Source: Cupriavidus necator N-1 (GTDB lineage Bacteria; Pseudomonadota; Gammaproteobacteria; Burkholderiales; Burkholderiaceae). From it: a stretch of DNA of 64,000 nucleotides. The first letter of the stretch is position 1; each line of letters starts with the position of its first letter. Below are positions 26,111-34,193 of this stretch, in pieces. The position numbers and the translations under genes were made by a program. Under the pieces are notes generated by a model that was not told the DNA's origin, ran no database searches, and was given only the letters and a program-made list of their open reading frames with translations. Where the stretch lies: contig NC_015724.1 of assembly GCF_000219215.1 (NCBI RefSeq), positions 186,001-250,000 on the forward strand, given 5' to 3'.

Positions 26111-26899
26111 CTACAGCGCCATCCGGTCGGCAACGCGCAGTGCCGCGGAGACCGCGGCTTTCCCAAGTCGCGGAAGATCATCCCGTTTCACCCGAGAGCG
26201 TGGTACGGAAATGGTGATCGCCGCTGGCGTCGTGCGGGCGGAGCCAGGGATCGTCGCAGCGACCGTGCTCACGTCCGGTTCGACCTCGGCGACGCTTACC
26301 GCATACCCGCGGGCGCGAACCTGCTCGAGCTCGCTTAGAAGATCCTTGCGGCTGGTCAAGGTGTCTGGGGTGACGGCCTTGAGTTCTTCCGTTGGATACA
26401 GCTCCTTAATGCGTTCGTCGGAGAGCGTGGCGAGCATCGCTCGGCCACCTGCTGCAGCGTGCGCCGGGATAGTCCCGCCCAAGCGCGAACCGATGCGCAA
26501 CATCCGGGGGCTCTCAACCGCATCGATGATGAGCATGTCGCGCCCGGAAAGAATGACCAGGTGCGCGGATTCCTGGACTTCGTCCACCAACGCCTCGATG
26601 ACCGGCCGTGCCACGGCGCGAACATCGAGGTTGCGAACCACGGACAAGCCAATCTTGAGCAGGGCGGGACCCGGCACGTAGGCGCGAGACACGGGATCCT
26701 GCTGCACGAATTCGTGGTGCTGGAGCATCTCCAGAAGACGATGGGCCGTGGACCGCGCCACATCCAGGTCCCTGCTCGCTTCTGCCACGCGGATCGCGCC
26801 GCGGTCCGTGAAGCTTCGCAGCAGGCGCAATGCCTTGTCGACCGATGCGATCGGATAGCTCGGCTTCGTTTGATCTTGCTGGGGGTCGGATTCGACCAT
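26111..26899 (-). CDS. IclR-family transcriptional regulator
   Basis: A 262-residue IclR protein whose start at 26899 follows AAGGAGAAACAA. The winged helix at about 15-75 includes SVDKALRLLRSF and DLDVARSTAHRLLEML. The effector domain has HLVILSGRDMLIIDAVES, HAAAGGRAMLATL and VAATIPGS. It is divergent from the amidohydrolase operon, with two operator-like repeats at 27000-27038 in the gap. It most likely controls the catabolic run at 27-32 kb, and perhaps 32-41 kb. Confidence 0.92.
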   Translation of the reverse strand: MVESDPQQDQTKPSYPIASVDKALRLLRSFTDRGAIRVAEASRDLDVARSTAHRLLEMLQHHEFVQQDPVSRAYVPGPALLKIGLSVVRNLDVRAVARPVIEALVDEVQESAHLVILSGRDMLIIDAVESPRMLRIGSRLGGTIPAHAAAGGRAMLATLSDERIKELYPTEELKAVTPDTLTSRKDLLSELEQVRARGYAVSVAEVEPDVSTVAATIPGSARTTPAAITISVPRSRVKRDDLPRLGKAAVSAALRVADRMAL

Positions 26900-26992
26900 T
26901 TGTTTCTCCTTGCCTGCGTTGTGGTGCGTCTGAGCGCGACGACGAATTCTAAGCCGGGCGTTTACCCCGATTCTCACATCCTCGAAGGCGAC

Positions 26993-27038
26993 ATTATAGT
27001 GTTCCACATAGCAGACACATGTTCTTCATAGCAGAACA
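26993..27038. promoter_or_regulatory. IclR tandem operator and minus-strand -10 box
   Basis: TGTTCTTCATAGCAGAACA at 27020-27038 is an inverted repeat with six-base arms. A related half-degenerate copy, TGTTCCACATAGCAGACAC, starts at 27000, exactly 20 bp earlier (two helical turns). On the minus strand a perfect TATAAT lies at 26993-26998, adjoining the repeat, so bound regulator would overlap the regulator's own promoter. No good -35 was seen. Confidence 0.65.
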
Positions 27039-27053
27039 CTTTTAGGAGGCGCG

Positions 27054-27092
27054 ATGAAGCCCAGTTCGCAAAGCAAGGAGCTCAAGGGATGA
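27054..27092 (+). CDS. Possible 12-codon leader peptide
   Basis: ATG at 27054 follows a strong AGGAGG ribosome site and encodes MKPSSQSKELKG. Its TGA overlaps the amidohydrolase ATG at 27089. This may be a coupled leader that delivers ribosomes to the next gene, or simply the relic of an alternative start. Nothing shows that the peptide itself acts. Confidence 0.4.
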   Translation: MKPSSQSKELKG

Positions 27093-28498
27093 CGTTCACG
27101 AGAAAAATTTTGCGCGGGGGCCATATCGTTTCGATGGATCCCAACATCGGCGAGTTGGTGGGCGACGTATTGATCGAGGGCGACACCATCGCCGCCATCG
27201 GGCCCGACTTGAACATTGCGGACGGCAGCGCCGAGGTGATCGATGCATCCCGGCACATCGTGCTCCCCGGATTCATCGATTCGCATCGGCATCTCTTCCA
27301 GGCCCTGCTGCGCGGGCTGGCTTCGGACTGGTCGCTCTTTCAGTACTTCGTGTCCATGTTCGGCATGCTCGCGCCGACCATGACGCCGGAGGACATGTAT
27401 CTGGGGACGACGCTGGGCGCCCTTGACGCGCTCGATGCCGGTGTCACTGGCGTGTTCGATTACTCGCACAACCAGTCCACGCCCGAGCACACCGACGCGG
27501 CGATCCGTGCCTTGCGCAACGCAGGAATCCGCGCAGTCTTTGGCTACGGTGGATCGATGGCCGAACAGGCCGAGATCCTGGTGCCGCCCTTCAAGAGCGC
27601 CACCCTGAGCAATCAGGCGGAAATCCGACGGATCCGCCGCCAGTATTTCTCTTCCGACTCGGGTCTGTTGACGCTGGGCATGGGCGCACGGGGTCCTGAC
27701 TCATCGACCATGGACGTTGTTCGGGCCGATTGGGCGCTAGCCAGGGAGCTCGGTATTCGCATCAACATCCATATCGGGATGGCCGCACTGGATCTGGGCA
27801 GCCGACCGAACGTGACGCGGCTCTGCAAGGAAGGGCTGTTGGGGGACGACCTGATCTTCAGTCACTGCAACCTGCTCACCGACGACGAGTTCCGGATGAT
27901 GGCCGATGCCGGGGTGTCCGCCACCGTGACACCAGAGGATGAATGCGCCATGGGCCATGGGTGGCCGCCTATCGCCGGACTGCTGAAAGCCGGCATCCGG
28001 CCGAACATTGGTATCGACACATGCATGGCTGTCGGCGGCGATCCCTTTACCGCAATGCGATTTGCTCTGGCCGTGCCTCGGGGCCTGGACAACCAAACCA
28101 TGCTCGAGGCGCACGAGAACCCCTGGGCGCTGAAACTGACAGCCCGCGACGTGCTCGAGTTCGCCACCATCGAAGGTGCGCGCGCGATCGGACAAGAGGC
28201 GACCACCGGCAGCCTTACTCCGGGCAAACAGGCAGACATTGTCATGATTCGCTCGGACCACATCTCCATGATCCCTGCCATCGATCCCATTGCGTCGATT
28301 GTTCACCATGCCAGTCGACATACCGTCGATCACGTCTATGTGGCGGGCACCGCTGTCAAACGCGACGGCAAACTCCTCGGCACCGATATGGCAGAGCTGA
28401 ACCGGCGTGCCGTTGCGGCGTCCGATCAAATCCTCCGCCGGGCCGGTGTCCAACGAGGGTGGGCACCCAAACAGCCGCAGCCGCACCATGCCTCCTGA
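27089..28498 (+). CDS. Amidohydrolase (ATZ/TRZ-like, cytosine deaminase superfamily)
   Basis: A 469-residue metal-dependent amidohydrolase. The first metal ligands are in IDSHRHLF (His66 and His68), a later His in INIHIGM, another in FSHCNLL, and the catalytic Asp in GIDTCMAVGGDPF. C-terminal GSLTPGKQADIVMI rebuilds the small beta-sandwich. Relatives deaminate or dechlorinate heterocycles such as triazines and guanines. As the first gene of the operon it may carry out a hydrolytic deamination of a nitrogen-containing ring or side chain. The exact substrate is unknown. Confidence 0.88.
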   Translation: MTFTRKILRGGHIVSMDPNIGELVGDVLIEGDTIAAIGPDLNIADGSAEVIDASRHIVLPGFIDSHRHLFQALLRGLASDWSLFQYFVSMFGMLAPTMTPEDMYLGTTLGALDALDAGVTGVFDYSHNQSTPEHTDAAIRALRNAGIRAVFGYGGSMAEQAEILVPPFKSATLSNQAEIRRIRRQYFSSDSGLLTLGMGARGPDSSTMDVVRADWALARELGIRINIHIGMAALDLGSRPNVTRLCKEGLLGDDLIFSHCNLLTDDEFRMMADAGVSATVTPEDECAMGHGWPPIAGLLKAGIRPNIGIDTCMAVGGDPFTAMRFALAVPRGLDNQTMLEAHENPWALKLTARDVLEFATIEGARAIGQEATTGSLTPGKQADIVMIRSDHISMIPAIDPIASIVHHASRHTVDHVYVAGTAVKRDGKLLGTDMAELNRRAVAASDQILRRAGVQRGWAPKQPQPHHAS

Positions 28499-28587
28499 CC
28501 TTTGGGTCAATCGCGAACTACCACACCGGCAGCTCGGTGCTCACAGCCCTCGCGTCCTACAGGGCCAGCTAAACACAAGAAGATGAA

Positions 28588-29088
28588 ATGGGGATCATGA
28601 CGATGACAGAATCCGCGCGCGCCTCGGATTACGCAATCAGCCGGGCGCACATTGAAGATACCGTGGCGCGCTTTGTGCTCGCGCTGGACTCGCGCGATAT
28701 CGACCGCGCCGTCGCCTGTCTCGCGCCGCGAGTCAGGTGGGACTATGCGTCCGTAACCGGTCAGCCTGCCGCCGAGTTCGACGCCGGCGCTCTTGCTGAC
28801 CGGTGGCGATCGAGCATCGTCCACACCGACGCATCCCAGCATTTCCTGTCGATGCCCTACATTGGCCTCAGCGGGGACCGGGCGACCTGTGTAGTGCATG
28901 CGCAAGTCACTGTACGGCTCGCCAACCGCATCGGAAGCCATCATTTGAGGACGCACGGAACCTACACCTTCGGGCTGGTTCGGACTGATGCCGATTGGAG
29001 CATTGACGCCGTGGCGATGGCGCAGCTCTGGAGTGATGGCAACCCCCGCATCATGGAGCTGGCCGCCGCGGGAGGTGTCCGGCGATGA
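28588..29088 (+). CDS. NTF2-like (SnoaL-type) protein
   Basis: A 166-residue alpha+beta barrel protein: helix HIEDTVARFVLALDSRDIDR, then VRWDYASVTG and strands containing CVVHAQVTVRLANR and GTYTFGLVRT. SnoaL_4-type proteins act as small isomerases, dehydratases or partner subunits in aromatic degradation. The start may instead be the ATG at 28597. It overlaps the next gene by 4 bp, so the two are coupled. A role as isomerase or dehydratase for a ring intermediate is possible. Confidence 0.78.
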   Translation: MGIMTMTESARASDYAISRAHIEDTVARFVLALDSRDIDRAVACLAPRVRWDYASVTGQPAAEFDAGALADRWRSSIVHTDASQHFLSMPYIGLSGDRATCVVHAQVTVRLANRIGSHHLRTHGTYTFGLVRTDADWSIDAVAMAQLWSDGNPRIMELAAAGGVRR

Positions 29089-29453
29089 ACCCCACGCACC
29101 ACGCAGCGAACAGCTCGTTGAACAGGCCCTTGTTCGTGATCTTCAGTGATCCGGGAGAACGGCCTGGCGAGCTGGCGCAACACATTCCGGCCCACATCGA
29201 ATACATGGTCGGGCTCGAGAAGCGGGGTGCGTTGTTCATGTCAGGGCCCTTCCTTGACACGTCCGGCGAACCCGCACCGAGCGGCATGTGGATCGTGCGC
29301 GCAGCGAGTCGGGAGCAGGCGCATGCCCTCGCGGCAGGCGATCCGTTCCACGTCAGCGGCGCCAGGGCATTCCGGGTCGAGGCATGGCAGGTGCATCAGG
29401 GACGCATCGAAATGTCCATCGATCTCTCGGACCAGAAGATCCACCTTTCCTGA
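29085..29453 (+). CDS. YciI-like protein
   Basis: A 122-residue YCII-domain protein: LFVIFSDPGERPGELAQHIP, HIEYMVGLEKRGALFMSGPF, and MWIVRAASREQAHALAAGDP with FHVSGARAFRVEAW. The family has a ferredoxin-like fold with conserved His and Asp; the chlorohydroxyquinol dehydrochlorinase TftG belongs to it, so a small lyase role is plausible. The ATG overlaps the previous stop (ATGA), indicating translational coupling. Confidence 0.85.
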   Translation: MNPTHHAANSSLNRPLFVIFSDPGERPGELAQHIPAHIEYMVGLEKRGALFMSGPFLDTSGEPAPSGMWIVRAASREQAHALAAGDPFHVSGARAFRVEAWQVHQGRIEMSIDLSDQKIHLS

Positions 29454-29519
29454 CCGTGGCGGTCCACCGCAGCGACAGCCGCAGCCACAAGCCTGACTCA
29501 CAGAACCAGAGATACCACC

Positions 29520-30413
29520 GTGAACCAACAGACACGCACACACACCGTCGGCCTGATCGCCCCAGGCAAGATAGGGCTGCCATTTGCAGCCAATCTCGTT
29601 GCCGATGGCAACGCCGTCTGGGGATACCGCCGAGGTTCCCTCGCAGAATTCGAGGCCATCGGGGGCATGGCCGCACGCAGCCCGCAAGAAGTCGCCGAGA
29701 AGGCGGAGATCGTATTCACCTGTGTTTCGTCAGCTGACGCGCTTGACGAGGTCATCAGCGGCCCGCACGGGCTCCTTGCCGCAGGACGATCCGACCTTCT
29801 TGTGGTGGATATCGGCGCGATGGCGCTTGGCCGCAAGCTGTCCGCGCGGGAGACGTTGCGGCGTGCGGGCATCGAAATGCTCGACGCACCTGTCAGCGGC
29901 ACGCCACCGATGGTGAGCGCACGAAAGGGCGTGGTGTTCGCCAGTGGCGAGCAGACGGCTTGTGAACGAGTGCGCCCCTTGCTCACCGCGCTGGGGTCTA
30001 CGGTGGTGTACGCCGGCGCATTCGGCGCGGGATCGAAACTCAAGTTCGTGGCCAACACGCTCGTCGCTGTGCACACCGCGGCGGCTGCCGAGGCCATGGC
30101 GCTGGCGAAGGCAGTTGGTCTCGACCCGAAGCTGGTCCTCGACACGATCAGACCTTCCGCGGCCAGTTCAACGATGTTCAACATCAGGGCGCCGATGATG
30201 GCGGAAGGACGGTCTCGTCCAGTCAACGGCACCGTTACCGGACTCGTCGACGTCATGGATGCCATTCTTGCCACCGCTGACGACGCTGGTGCGGCGATGC
30301 CACTCCTGAATACGGCGAAGAGACTCTACGAGCGAGCCTGCGAGGATGGGTACGGCGCAGAAGATATCGCCGTCATGGTCAAGGTCCTTGAGTCGCTCGC
30401 GGTGCCGGCCTGA
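29520..30413 (+). CDS. NAD(P)-dependent beta-hydroxyacid dehydrogenase family protein
   Basis: A 297-residue 3-hydroxyisobutyrate dehydrogenase-like protein with a GTG start. The Rossmann motif is altered: GLIAPGKIGLPFAANL near residues 11-26, where GxGxMG is usual. The substrate signature appears as DAPVSGTPPMVSARKG near 121, and the catalytic Lys in GAGSKLKFVANTL near 170. It oxidises a beta-hydroxy acid or reduces a semialdehyde. It sits mid-operon between the YciI-like and extradiol-type genes. Confidence 0.87.
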   Translation: MNQQTRTHTVGLIAPGKIGLPFAANLVADGNAVWGYRRGSLAEFEAIGGMAARSPQEVAEKAEIVFTCVSSADALDEVISGPHGLLAAGRSDLLVVDIGAMALGRKLSARETLRRAGIEMLDAPVSGTPPMVSARKGVVFASGEQTACERVRPLLTALGSTVVYAGAFGAGSKLKFVANTLVAVHTAAAAEAMALAKAVGLDPKLVLDTIRPSAASSTMFNIRAPMMAEGRSRPVNGTVTGLVDVMDAILATADDAGAAMPLLNTAKRLYERACEDGYGAEDIAVMVKVLESLAVPA

Positions 30414-30462
30414 CTAGCGAGCGCCTCTCTCAAACAGCGGAACTACATAAAGCGGAGCAGCG

Positions 30463-31416
30463 ATGTCTCTCGAAACTGACTTTTCCCCAAACATCTTTCC
30501 GAAGGCCCGGCAACCGTCGACGAGAGCGCTCGGGTTGGGCATCCACCGCACTGGCCACGTGGCATTGCGCGCTCCTGACCCCAGTGCAGCGGCTGAATTC
30601 GCGGTCAGCCAGCTGGGATTCACGCTGGCCGGCCATGATGACGAAGGTCGCTACTATCTGTCGGCGGCCGGTCCTGACCCGTACTCTCTCGTCTACACGC
30701 CCGGGCAAGGCGGACTCGACCATATCTCGTATATCGTGGCCGATCACGCCGCTCTCGACGAAGCGGCTGCCCGGCTGGCCGATGCCAACATTCCGGTGAC
30801 CCGACACGAGCCGTCGCTGTGGAGCCCGGGCGCATCGCTGAGGTTCAGTACGCCGGCCGGTCACACGCTGGAGCTGACTACCGGGCTTATCACCGACGTG
30901 CCGATCGCTGCCACCACGCTGCGTCCGGCAAGCGCCAGCGGCCCGATCGTCTGCGACCACGTAGTAGTGCGATGCAGCGATCTTCAAGCCGAGATGGCTT
31001 TCGCATCCCGAACCCTCGGGCTGATGGAATCAGCCCGCATTGAGACCCCGGACGCCACCCCGGTGATGACCTTCTTTCGGGCAAGCAGGCTTTACCACTG
31101 CCTTGCCGTGGCGCAGTCACCCTCGAACGGTCTTCATCACGTGCAGTTCACGCTCAAGGACGGCGCAGCCGTCTTTGAGGCCTGGGAGAAGATGCGCAGC
31201 GAATCCAGGGTGGAGTTGTTGTGGGGGCCGGTCCGCCACGGACCTGGACACAACATTGCCTGCTACTTCCGCGACCACGTCGGACACGTCATTGAATACT
31301 CCGCCGAAGAAGAGGTGATCTTCGATGACGAGGCCTATTCCCCGATGCGCTGGTCTGTCGAAGATCCCCGATCGTTGGACGAGTGGGGCACGCGGCCGCC
31401 GGAGTCCATGCTATGA
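30463..31416 (+). CDS. Extradiol-dioxygenase-like VOC protein (two-domain)
   Basis: A 317-residue type I extradiol dioxygenase-like protein with two VOC domains: GIHRTGHVALRAPDPSAAAE (about 26-45) and CDHVVVRCSDLQAEMAFASR (about 165-184). Metal ligands are probably the His in CDHVVVR, the His in GLHHVQFTLKD and the Glu in HVIEYSAEEE; this matches the catechol 2,3-dioxygenase H-H-E pattern. It would open an aromatic or heteroaromatic diol ring, and the FAA hydrolase downstream could hydrolyse the product. The ATGA overlap with the next gene supports coupling. Confidence 0.85.
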   Translation: MSLETDFSPNIFPKARQPSTRALGLGIHRTGHVALRAPDPSAAAEFAVSQLGFTLAGHDDEGRYYLSAAGPDPYSLVYTPGQGGLDHISYIVADHAALDEAAARLADANIPVTRHEPSLWSPGASLRFSTPAGHTLELTTGLITDVPIAATTLRPASASGPIVCDHVVVRCSDLQAEMAFASRTLGLMESARIETPDATPVMTFFRASRLYHCLAVAQSPSNGLHHVQFTLKDGAAVFEAWEKMRSESRVELLWGPVRHGPGHNIACYFRDHVGHVIEYSAEEEVIFDDEAYSPMRWSVEDPRSLDEWGTRPPESML

Positions 31417-32351
31417 CGCAGGAGCATTTTCAGGAAGGAACCGGCGGGCGCCTGCCATGGAGGCTCGGGACGGTTGCCTCTGACGGGCGTCCGGTCACGG
31501 TCGTCGAAACAGCGGGCACGCTTTACTTGCTGGAGGAGCTGATTGCGAGGACGGGAACCCCTGCGCCCGCGCAGACAGCCGTTCGGGATGTGATCGAGCA
31601 GTGGGACACGTGGCGGCCGATCCTGACGAAGCTGGCAGGCAGTTCAGCCGCCGCGCGCCCACTCGAGCGTGACCGCCTGGATTGGCTGCCCGCCATACCC
31701 AACCCTGGAAAGATCGTGTGCGTGGGGGTGAACTATCGCGACCATCTCGCTGAGATGGGCAGTGGCGCCGTCCGCCCGGAGCGGCCATTCGCCTTTATCA
31801 AGCCCCGGAACACGCTGCTTGGGCATCGGCAGACGCTGTGGCTGCCACCCGTCACCCGCAAAGTCGACTGGGAGGCCGAGCTCGCCATCATCATAGGCCG
31901 CAAGGCCTTTCAGGTTGCGGCGCAGGATGCATGGAATGTGGTGGCCGGATATTGCCCGTTCAATGACATCTCCGCGCGAGACTGGATCTCCGACCTGGTG
32001 CCCGGTCTGGGCCAGGACTGGATCCTGCACAAATCGTTCGACGGTTTCGGTCCGCTCGGACCGCTCATCACGCCGGCCGAGTTCGTGCGGGATCCGCAGG
32101 ATCTTGCGATCCGACTGTCCGTCAACGGTGAAGTCAGGCAAGACTCATCCACAGCAAACATGGTCTTCGATATTGCGTCAGTCATCGAGTACTTCTCCTC
32201 GGTCATGACGCTGATGCCCGGAGACATCATCGCGACCGGCACCCCCGCTGGTGTCGGACATGGCCGCGGCGAGTATCTCAAGGATGGCGACAGGATTTCG
32301 CTGTCGATTGAGTGTCTTGGCGAGCTCGACACCCTAGTCCGCAGGCGCTAG
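31413..32351 (+). CDS. Fumarylacetoacetate hydrolase (FAH)-family protein
   Basis: A 312-residue FAH-family enzyme starting at the ATG overlapping the previous stop. The C-terminal catalytic core has IPNPGKIVCVGVNYRDHLAEMG, the metal acidic cluster in VDWEAELAIIIGRKA, and GDIIATGTPAGVGHGRGEYL. The family hydrolyses or decarboxylates acylpyruvates and related beta-diketo acids. Coupling to the extradiol-type gene supports a ring-cleavage product as substrate. Two more FAH proteins lie in the window at 40.3 and 49.0 kb. Confidence 0.9.
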   Translation: MTQEHFQEGTGGRLPWRLGTVASDGRPVTVVETAGTLYLLEELIARTGTPAPAQTAVRDVIEQWDTWRPILTKLAGSSAAARPLERDRLDWLPAIPNPGKIVCVGVNYRDHLAEMGSGAVRPERPFAFIKPRNTLLGHRQTLWLPPVTRKVDWEAELAIIIGRKAFQVAAQDAWNVVAGYCPFNDISARDWISDLVPGLGQDWILHKSFDGFGPLGPLITPAEFVRDPQDLAIRLSVNGEVRQDSSTANMVFDIASVIEYFSSVMTLMPGDIIATGTPAGVGHGRGEYLKDGDRISLSIECLGELDTLVRRR

Positions 32352-32445
32352 CGGCTATCTCCCGGCGCAAGCCGGCAGTGGGAAATGGCGGGTGTATCGC
32401 CATTTTTGGGAGCGGCGAGAATCAACAATAAGAAATGGAGGAGGC

Positions 32446-34173
32446 ATGAAAAGAAACGCTGCCCGTGCCATCTGGCGCAGGGCTTCACCGCGCAGGCGGA
32501 TACTGCGAGCGAGACCGACCGCTATTGTCACACCAGTGTTCGCGGCCGTTGCCATGACGGTCGCATCGGTAGCCAATGCCTTTGAATTCGATACCGGCAA
32601 TGAGGATCTCAAGGCGCGCTGGGACAATACCCTGAAGTACAGCGTCGCGCAGCGTCTGGGGCGACCGTCCGGTGCCCTCACGGCGGACGCGAATCTGGAT
32701 GATGGCGACCGGAACTTCAGGCAGTACGGCCTGATTTCGAACCGCGTCGACCTGTACTCCGAGTTCGACCTGCGTTACCGGGACGTGGGGATGCGCGTCA
32801 GCGGCGCAGCCTGGTATGACCAGGTTTACAACCGCCCGAACGATAACAACTCGCCGGGCACCGCAAACGCCGCTTCGGTCAGCAGCAACCACTTCCCCGA
32901 TGCCACGGAACGGTTGCATGGGCGCAAGGCGGACCTGCTCGATCTGTTCGCCTTTGGCAAAGCCGAGATTGGCGACATGTCGGCCACCGGGCGCCTGGGG
33001 AAGCATACGCTGCTGTACGGGGAGAGTCTTTTCTTTGGCAACAATGGCATTGCCGCCGCGCAATCGCCCGTCGACCTGATCAAGCTGTTGTCGGTCCCGA
33101 ACACGCCGTTCAAGGAGGTGATCCGGCCAGTGCCGCAGATATCGGGCCAGCTCCAGCTGTCGCCGAACGTGGCGGTGGGCGGTTACTACCAGGCCAGCTG
33201 GGAACGAGATCGCCTGCCGGGCGTGGGCAGCTATTTCTCGCAGGTCGACATTCTCGACGCCGGCGGCGAGCGCATCCTGGCTGGGCCGAATGCGATCATC
33301 CCCGGCGGATCGCCTTTCTACCTGGCGCGCGTCGGCGACCTGAAGGCCAAGAACTCGGGGCAGGGCGGCGTGCAGTTGCGCTTACGGCCCGAAGGTGGCG
33401 ACATGGAGTTCGGCTTCTATGCAGCCCGCTTCCATGCCAAGTCTCCCGTCGTCTACGCCTTCCCCGGCGCCGGCTTCAATCCGGTCAGTGGCCAGGTCGG
33501 GGCTTATCAGCTGGTGTTCCCGCAAGACATCAAGGTCTATGGCGCGAGCGTCACGACGACGCTCGCCGATGTCAACGTGTCGGCGGAGGCGTCGATTCGT
33601 CGGAATATGCCGCTGGTGCCGCACGGGGGCTCGGTCGCGGTGCCGGTTGGTGTCAGCGCGGACAACGCCGGCAACCCGCTGTATCCGGTAGGCGGCACGG
33701 CCCATGCCCAGCTCTCGTGGGTTGCCCTGCTGGCACCATCGGCGCTCTGGCAAGGCGGCAGCTTTCTGGGCGAGATTGCGTGGAACCGGCGGCTCAGCGT
33801 GGACGGGAACGCAGCCACGCTAGACCCCAATGCATCGCGCGATGCCACGGCGATCCGCATGGTATTCCAGCCCTCCTATTTCCAGGTCTTCGACGGTGTC
33901 GACCTGTCCGTGCCGATCGGCATCGGCTACGGCCTGAGCGGGAAGTCCTCGGTCATCCATCCGGGTTTTGGCGCGCGCCATGCCGGGGACCTGAGCATCG
34001 GCGTGCTCGGAGACTATCTCAAGGTGTGGAAGTTCTCGCTGAACTACACGCATTACTTCGGTTCCGCGGACGGCGTGCTGACGCCGGCAAATGCCGCTGT
34101 GCAGAACTACTCCTATGCGCAGTCATTGCGAGACCGGGATTTCGTCTCGCTGTCGATTTCGCGGACTTTCTAA
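32446..34173 (+). CDS. DUF1302-family outer-membrane protein
   Basis: A 575-residue protein with a strong GGAGGAGGC ribosome site before the ATG at 32446. A long basic N-region and signal peptide end near VANA (about 42), then FEFDTGNEDLKARWDNTLKY, the usual opening of DUF1302 proteins. The body reads as a large beta-barrel and ends in SLSISRTF with terminal Phe. DUF1302 barrels occur with DUF1329, BNR/YCF48 and RND proteins in clusters for hydrophobic compounds. A role in uptake or lipid-like transport across the outer membrane is inferred. Confidence 0.88.
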   Translation: MKRNAARAIWRRASPRRRILRARPTAIVTPVFAAVAMTVASVANAFEFDTGNEDLKARWDNTLKYSVAQRLGRPSGALTADANLDDGDRNFRQYGLISNRVDLYSEFDLRYRDVGMRVSGAAWYDQVYNRPNDNNSPGTANAASVSSNHFPDATERLHGRKADLLDLFAFGKAEIGDMSATGRLGKHTLLYGESLFFGNNGIAAAQSPVDLIKLLSVPNTPFKEVIRPVPQISGQLQLSPNVAVGGYYQASWERDRLPGVGSYFSQVDILDAGGERILAGPNAIIPGGSPFYLARVGDLKAKNSGQGGVQLRLRPEGGDMEFGFYAARFHAKSPVVYAFPGAGFNPVSGQVGAYQLVFPQDIKVYGASVTTTLADVNVSAEASIRRNMPLVPHGGSVAVPVGVSADNAGNPLYPVGGTAHAQLSWVALLAPSALWQGGSFLGEIAWNRRLSVDGNAATLDPNASRDATAIRMVFQPSYFQVFDGVDLSVPIGIGYGLSGKSSVIHPGFGARHAGDLSIGVLGDYLKVWKFSLNYTHYFGSADGVLTPANAAVQNYSYAQSLRDRDFVSLSISRTF

Positions 34174-34193
34174 ACGCTTGTTGGAGCCATGGC

